Below, piece after piece: positions 61,289-64,000 of a stretch of 64,000 nucleotides of DNA. The stretch's first letter is position 1, and the number at the start of each line of letters is the position of its first letter. The DNA is from Clostridia bacterium (lineage in GTDB: Bacteria > Bacillota > Clostridia > Oscillospirales > Acutalibacteraceae). The position numbers were made by a program, and so were the translations under genes. The stretch spans positions 24,812-88,811 of the forward strand of contig JAFURT010000008.1 in assembly GCA_017471765.1 (NCBI GenBank), written 5' to 3'. A model generated the notes under the pieces. It saw only the letters and a list, made by a program, of their open reading frames with translations, did no database searches and was not told the DNA's origin.

Positions 61289-61317
61289 TTGTAAAAAGGA
61301 AAAATATGCGGTATAAT
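61289..61317 (+). promoter_or_regulatory. promoter for ireB
   Basis: TTGTAA (61289-61294), 17-bp spacer, TATAAT (61312-61317). Located just after the pheT stop. Confidence 0.75.
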
Positions 61318-61360
61318 AGAACAAAATACAACCAATCAGTAAGAATGGAGGGTGACAACC

Positions 61361-61606
61361 ATGATGGACCGTACGATTACATTTTCCTTGGGTGACGACA
61401 AGGAGCAGGCGATGAAGGTGATTTTGACCACCGTCTACGATGCTCTGCGCGAAAAGGGATATAACCCCATCAACCAGTTGGTCGGGTATCTGCTGTCCGA
61501 GGACCCCACGTACATCACTACCCACAATAATGCCCGTGCCTTGATTCGCAAAGTCGATCGGGATGAGTTGATGCGCGCCCTCGTCCGTTCTTATCTTAAT
61601 AATTAA
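61361..61606 (+). CDS. IreB family regulatory phosphoprotein (UPF0297)
   Basis: 81 residues with [11 protein letters not shown] at the N-terminus, [34 protein letters not shown] and a C-terminal helix. In enterococci IreB is phosphorylated by the IreK PASTA kinase on threonine and affects cephalosporin tolerance. GGAGG supports the ATG at 61361 (8-base spacing) over an upstream GTG. The usual partner ruvX (yqgF) is not adjacent here. Confidence 0.93.
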   Translation: MMDRTITFSLGDDKEQAMKVILTTVYDALREKGYNPINQLVGYLLSEDPTYITTHNNARALIRKVDRDELMRALVRSYLNN

Positions 61607-61618
61607 GGAGGCATACCA

Positions 61619-61909
61619 ATGGCAGAAAAATCTCCCTTTTTGATGTACAAGGGTCGTCCCCTGGTGCGTTCCGGTAATGTGCTGTATTACGGTAGCATGG
61701 CAGAAAAGTGTGTTATCATGCTACAGATTCTCACCACAAAGGACGAAGGTGACCTAATGATGGCGGAGAAGATTCAGGTGCAGCTTCTGTCCACTGATCC
61801 CAACGTGCGTATGAAAGACCGCATCCTCAAAAAGAGTGAAAAGGTCGGTCTGTACAACGCTATGGACATTGGCAGCATTTGGTTAGAGCGCGCCCTGAGC
61901 GACAAGTAA
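61619..61909 (+). CDS. uncharacterised 96-residue protein
   Basis: Not recognised. A small soluble, slightly basic protein: N-terminal AEKSPFLMYKGRPLVRSGNVLYYGSMAE suggests a beta-hairpin, then helical ILTTKDEGDLMMAEKIQVQL and a charged middle. AAGGAGG precedes the ATG, 12 bases after ireB. Co-transcription with ireB suggests a linked function, though this is inference from position. Confidence 0.7.
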   Translation: MAEKSPFLMYKGRPLVRSGNVLYYGSMAEKCVIMLQILTTKDEGDLMMAEKIQVQLLSTDPNVRMKDRILKKSEKVGLYNAMDIGSIWLERALSDK

Positions 61910-61921
61910 TATTCCACCTGC

Positions 61922-61963
61922 AATCGTGCATCCTCCCATTAGCGGTGGATGCACGATTTTGTT
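61922..61963 (+). terminator. terminator after the ireB operon
   Basis: A perfect 12-bp stem (61922-61933 with 61947-61958), 13-base loop, then TTGTT. Confidence 0.85.
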
Positions 61964-61990
61964 ACAGGCGGATCAGCCACGGAGGAAAAC

Positions 61991-62716
61991 ATGAAAAAAC
62001 AGGATACGGAAAATCGCATATATCTGCGCAACCGCAAATGGTTTGCCGTAGTCTCATTGCTGGCGTTTGCCACGATGATCGTGCTGCTGACGCTGTTTTT
62101 TATCAAGGTATTGGCGCCGTATATGTCCTCTACCGAGCAGCTCCGGGCCTTTTTGGACAGTTACGGCTGGAAAGGGCGATTTATTCTGCTGGGACTACAA
62201 ATAGCGCAGGTGTTTATTGCGCTTATTCCCGGTGAGGTGATCGAGGTCGGCGCAGGCTATGCATACGGCATCGTAGAGGGAACCCTGATCTGTCTTGCCG
62301 GTGTAGCCATTGCCTCCTCCTTCGTGTTTTTGCTGGTAAAAAAGATTGGCGTATCTTTAGTTGAGTTGTTTATTTCTCGCCAAAAAATTCAAGAGCTTCG
62401 CTTCATCAACAGCGAAAAGAAGCTTAAGCGGCTGGTGTTTTTGCTGTTTTTGATTCCCGGTACCCCTAAAGATGTTCTAACCTATTTCGTCGGCCTGACC
62501 GCTATGCGCCTGCCGCAATTTTTGGCCATCTCTCTCATTGCCCGTATTCCCTCAGTCGTTACATCTACCATTTCCGGACAGATGCTTGGCGACAAGGAAT
62601 ATCTAATCGCCGGGCTGGTGTATGCTGTTACTGGCGGCATTAGTCTGTTAGGGTATCACATCTATAACCGCATCGTTAAACGCCGGCAAAGTAAGAAAGA
62701 AAACGTATCTGAATAA
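61991..62716 (+). CDS. VTT-domain (TVP38/TMEM64 family) membrane protein
   Basis: 241 residues with five to six membrane segments and the VTT signature GYAYGIVEGTLICLAGVAIAS and LFLIPGTPKDVLTYFVGLT. Family members (DedA-like) are implicated in lipid scrambling/undecaprenyl phosphate recycling. The ATG at 61991 behind GGAGG is preferred to one inside the preceding terminator region (61949). Confidence 0.88.
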   Translation: MKKQDTENRIYLRNRKWFAVVSLLAFATMIVLLTLFFIKVLAPYMSSTEQLRAFLDSYGWKGRFILLGLQIAQVFIALIPGEVIEVGAGYAYGIVEGTLICLAGVAIASSFVFLLVKKIGVSLVELFISRQKIQELRFINSEKKLKRLVFLLFLIPGTPKDVLTYFVGLTAMRLPQFLAISLIARIPSVVTSTISGQMLGDKEYLIAGLVYAVTGGISLLGYHIYNRIVKRRQSKKENVSE

Positions 62717-62720
62717 TTGC

Positions 62721-62754
62721 AAAAAGCCGTACAGGTCATCCTGTGCGGCTTTTT
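62721..62754 (+). terminator. terminator after the VTT gene
   Basis: A 15-bp stem (62721-62735 with 62740-62754, one G-U pair), loop TCAT, with a T run. Confidence 0.9.
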
Positions 62755-62776
62755 TGTCACCCTCCCCTACCGCGGA

Positions 62777-62784
62777 CATACACT
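62777..62784 (+). promoter_or_regulatory. possible sigma-E -10 element for cotJ
   Basis: CATACACT matches the sporulation sigma-E -10 consensus CATACAnT, 57 bases before cotJA. The expected -35 region does not match, so this is a partial site only. Confidence 0.3.
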
Positions 62785-62840
62785 GGATAATGGAGCGAGT
62801 ACATGTATGCCCGATTTTTTACAGAAAGGAGTTCGGTTTA

Positions 62841-63029
62841 ATGGAAAACAGCAGTGCATTTACCCCGTTTCCCAGTGATGCAGCTCTCGCTATCGCTTAT
62901 GTACGTTGGCAGGAGTTGGAGGATGTATATGAGCCGGAAATGGCTTTGAAACATGGCACACTTTTCCCCTGCTTAAACAAACCGTTCTATGGAAGGAGGG
63001 CTCGCTATGGTCAGCAAAAACGACATTGA
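62841..63029 (+). CDS. cotJA: spore coat-associated protein CotJA
   Basis: 62 residues with ALAIAYVRWQELEDVYEPEMALKHGTLFP then LNKPFYG, the CotJA signature. AAAGGAG places the start at 62841. Made in the mother cell during sporulation and built into the coat with CotJC. Overlaps cotJB by 23 bases. Confidence 0.9.
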   Translation: MENSSAFTPFPSDAALAIAYVRWQELEDVYEPEMALKHGTLFPCLNKPFYGRRARYGQQKRH

Positions 63030-63285
63030 GAAGCGCATATATGCTTACCGCTTTGCGTTGTATGATTTAGGGTTGTTTTTGGATTCTCATCCCTGTGACC
63101 GGCAGGCGCTCCACCTGCGTAGCGTGTACCAGGCAAAATTGGCAGCACTGATCGATGAATATGAGCAGTGTTATGGCAAATTCATCCTCACCCAAGCGGA
63201 TGTACAGGACTGCTGGACTGAGTGGGTATGTGATCCGTGGCCCTGGGACGGTATGAAAGGAGATGGCTGTTGTGTGGCAATATGA
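63007..63285 (+). CDS. cotJB: spore coat protein CotJB
   Basis: 92 residues; IEKRIYAYRFALYDLGLFLDSHP and the C-terminal WVCDPWPWDGMKGDGCCV are typical. GGAGG sits before the ATG at 63007. It overlaps both neighbours, a compact operon. Confidence 0.9.
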   Translation: MVSKNDIEKRIYAYRFALYDLGLFLDSHPCDRQALHLRSVYQAKLAALIDEYEQCYGKFILTQADVQDCWTEWVCDPWPWDGMKGDGCCVAI

Positions 63286-63865
63286 AAAGCGGCTTCAGTA
63301 CCCCATCAATATTAAGAATCCAAATCCCAAGCTAGCGCAGGTCATCATCAGCCAGTACGGTGGTCCGGATGGCGAAGCAAGCGCCGCCCTGCGCTATCTC
63401 AGCCAGCGGTACAGCATGCCTTACCCGGAACTCAAAGCGATCCTGACGGATGTGGGTACGGAAGAATTGGCTCATCTGGAAATGGTGGCTACCATCGTTC
63501 ACCAGTTGACCCGCAATCTGAATGAGGAGCAGATTAAGGGCACCCCCTTCGCCGCCTATTACACCGACCACACCACCGGTGTTTACCCGGTAGCCGCATC
63601 CGGCGTTCCGCTGAACGCAATGGCCTTCCAGGTCAAGGGCGACCCATTGACCGATCTGCACGAAGACCTGGCGGCTGAGCAAAAAGCACGGTCTACCTAT
63701 GAGAATCTGCTTCGTCTAGTGGACGATCCGGATGTCCGAGAACCTTTGAAGTTCTTGCGAGCACGTGAGATCGTTCACTTCCAGCGTTTTGGTGAAGGCT
63801 TACGTCTTACACAAGATCGGTTGGATTCCAAGAACTTCTACGCATTTAATCCCAGCTTCGATTAG
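63272..63865 (+). CDS. cotJC: spore coat manganese catalase-like protein CotJC
   Basis: 197 residues of the manganese catalase family. DVGTEELAHLEMV and the second EEK/H-type segment AEQKARSTYENLLRLVDDPDVREPLKFLRAREIVHFQRF supply the di-Mn ligands. An ATG at 63263 touches the GGAG; the GTG at 63272 (9-base spacing) gives WQYEKRLQYPIN, matching the usual CotJC start, so it is preferred. May protect spores from peroxide. Confidence 0.93.
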   Translation: MWQYEKRLQYPINIKNPNPKLAQVIISQYGGPDGEASAALRYLSQRYSMPYPELKAILTDVGTEELAHLEMVATIVHQLTRNLNEEQIKGTPFAAYYTDHTTGVYPVAASGVPLNAMAFQVKGDPLTDLHEDLAAEQKARSTYENLLRLVDDPDVREPLKFLRAREIVHFQRFGEGLRLTQDRLDSKNFYAFNPSFD

Positions 63866-63871
63866 TCAAGA

Positions 63872-63990
63872 CCACCGGCTAAGCCGGTGGCTTGCACAGC
63901 CCTAGAAGGGCATAATACGGACAAAGCCCCTGAAGGGGCGCCGAAAGGTTTGCCGACCGCATTCCTTTTTCCGGCCGCCCCTAAAGGGGC
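63872..63990. repeat. cluster of short GC-rich hairpins at the window end, possible IS200/IS605-type end
   Basis: Four hairpins in 120 bases: CCACCGGC-TAA-GCCGGTGG (63872-63890), GCCCT-AGA-AGGGC (63899-63911), GCCCC-TGAA-GGGGC (63926-63939) and GCCCC-TAAA-GGGGC (63977-63990). The first is perfect and could serve as cotJ terminator but lacks a T run. Such short subterminal palindromes resemble the ends of IS200/IS605-family elements. The element, if any, continues beyond the window. Confidence 0.4.
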
Positions 63991-64000
63991 TCGTTTTATG

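Noticed and set aside
62777-62784. Full sigma-E promoter for cotJ
   Set aside because: Only the -10 matches; the -35 region is G+C-rich, so it was listed at low confidence only.
1-64000. CRISPR array, tRNA or rRNA genes
   Set aside because: No regularly spaced repeats and no tRNA cloverleaf or rRNA-like blocks were found on reading both strands; a covariance search could still find a missed tRNA.

Overview
The window looks like a chromosomal segment of a spore-forming, anaerobic gut-type Clostridia (Oscillospiraceae/Ruminococcaceae-like). The reasons are the Firmicute housekeeping set and gene order (sepF-ylmH-divIVA-lspA-rluD, mutS-mutL-miaA, YlbF, IreB, a T-box in front of pheST), strong AAGGAGG-type ribosome binding sites with many TTG/GTG starts, a cotJABC spore-coat operon, many radical-SAM/Fe-S proteins, and a glycyl-radical-enzyme (GRE) microcompartment. 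The genus assignment is inference.

Region 1 (1-16.7 kb). After the 3' end of a GT28-type glycosyltransferase comes a catabolic island for a 6-deoxyhexose (rhamnose/fucose). A divergent DeoR-type regulator faces a long + strand operon: rhamnulokinase, acetate (propionate) kinase, class II deoxy-sugar-phosphate aldolase with a Cys-rich tail and encapsulation peptide, B12-independent propanediol dehydratase (GRE), its radical-SAM activase, a PduO-like protein, CoA-acylating aldehyde dehydrogenase, zinc alcohol dehydrogenase, five single-domain shell proteins, PduL phosphotransacylase, a pentameric vertex protein, PduS-like electron-transfer flavo-Fe-S protein and a PduT-like Fe-S shell protein. 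Together they can turn the sugar phosphate into DHAP plus lactaldehyde, then 1,2-propanediol, propionaldehyde, and propanol or propionate with ATP recovery, keeping the aldehydes inside a protein shell. The sugar isomerase and transporter are not in the window.

Region 2 (16.7-30.3 kb). A + strand housekeeping run: histidine phosphatase, miaB, YlbF, mutS, mutL, miaA, a HlyD-like membrane protein, yggS, sepF, ylmH-like S4 protein, divIVA, lspA, rluD-like pseudouridine synthase.

Region 3 (30.3-41.3 kb). Aminoacyl-tRNA synthetases (glnS, gltX on -, trpS on +), a PflX-like radical-SAM protein, an LUD-domain protein, two small unknowns, cca, pncB and a RING/zinc-ribbon membrane protein.

Region 4 (41.3-48.7 kb, +). 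murD, two M42 metallopeptidases, a GNAT, a methionine-gamma-lyase-like PLP enzyme, a methyltransferase, and a Xer-type recombinase whose stop overlaps that of a convergent penicillin-binding protein inside a shared terminator.

Region 5 (48.7-56.3 kb, -). thyX-tmk-GNAT-DJ-1-fau-mltG, then a U32 protein and the penicillin-binding protein, each preceded by a terminator hairpin.

Region 6 (56.4-64 kb, +). SGNH esterase with a palindrome inside its promoter, T-box-pheS-pheT, ireB, a small unknown protein, a VTT-domain membrane protein, cotJA-cotJB-cotJC, and at the edge a row of short GC hairpins resembling an IS200/IS605-type end.

The most unusual points are the Cys-rich aldolase tail, a shell protein with two in-frame starts (one giving a 45-residue Lys/Ala/Pro extension), a cobalamin adenosyltransferase-like PduO in a B12-independent locus, and several tightly overlapping regulatory arrangements. 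No tRNA, rRNA, CRISPR or intact insertion sequence was seen. No stretch over 300 bases lacks a gene except the T-box leader.
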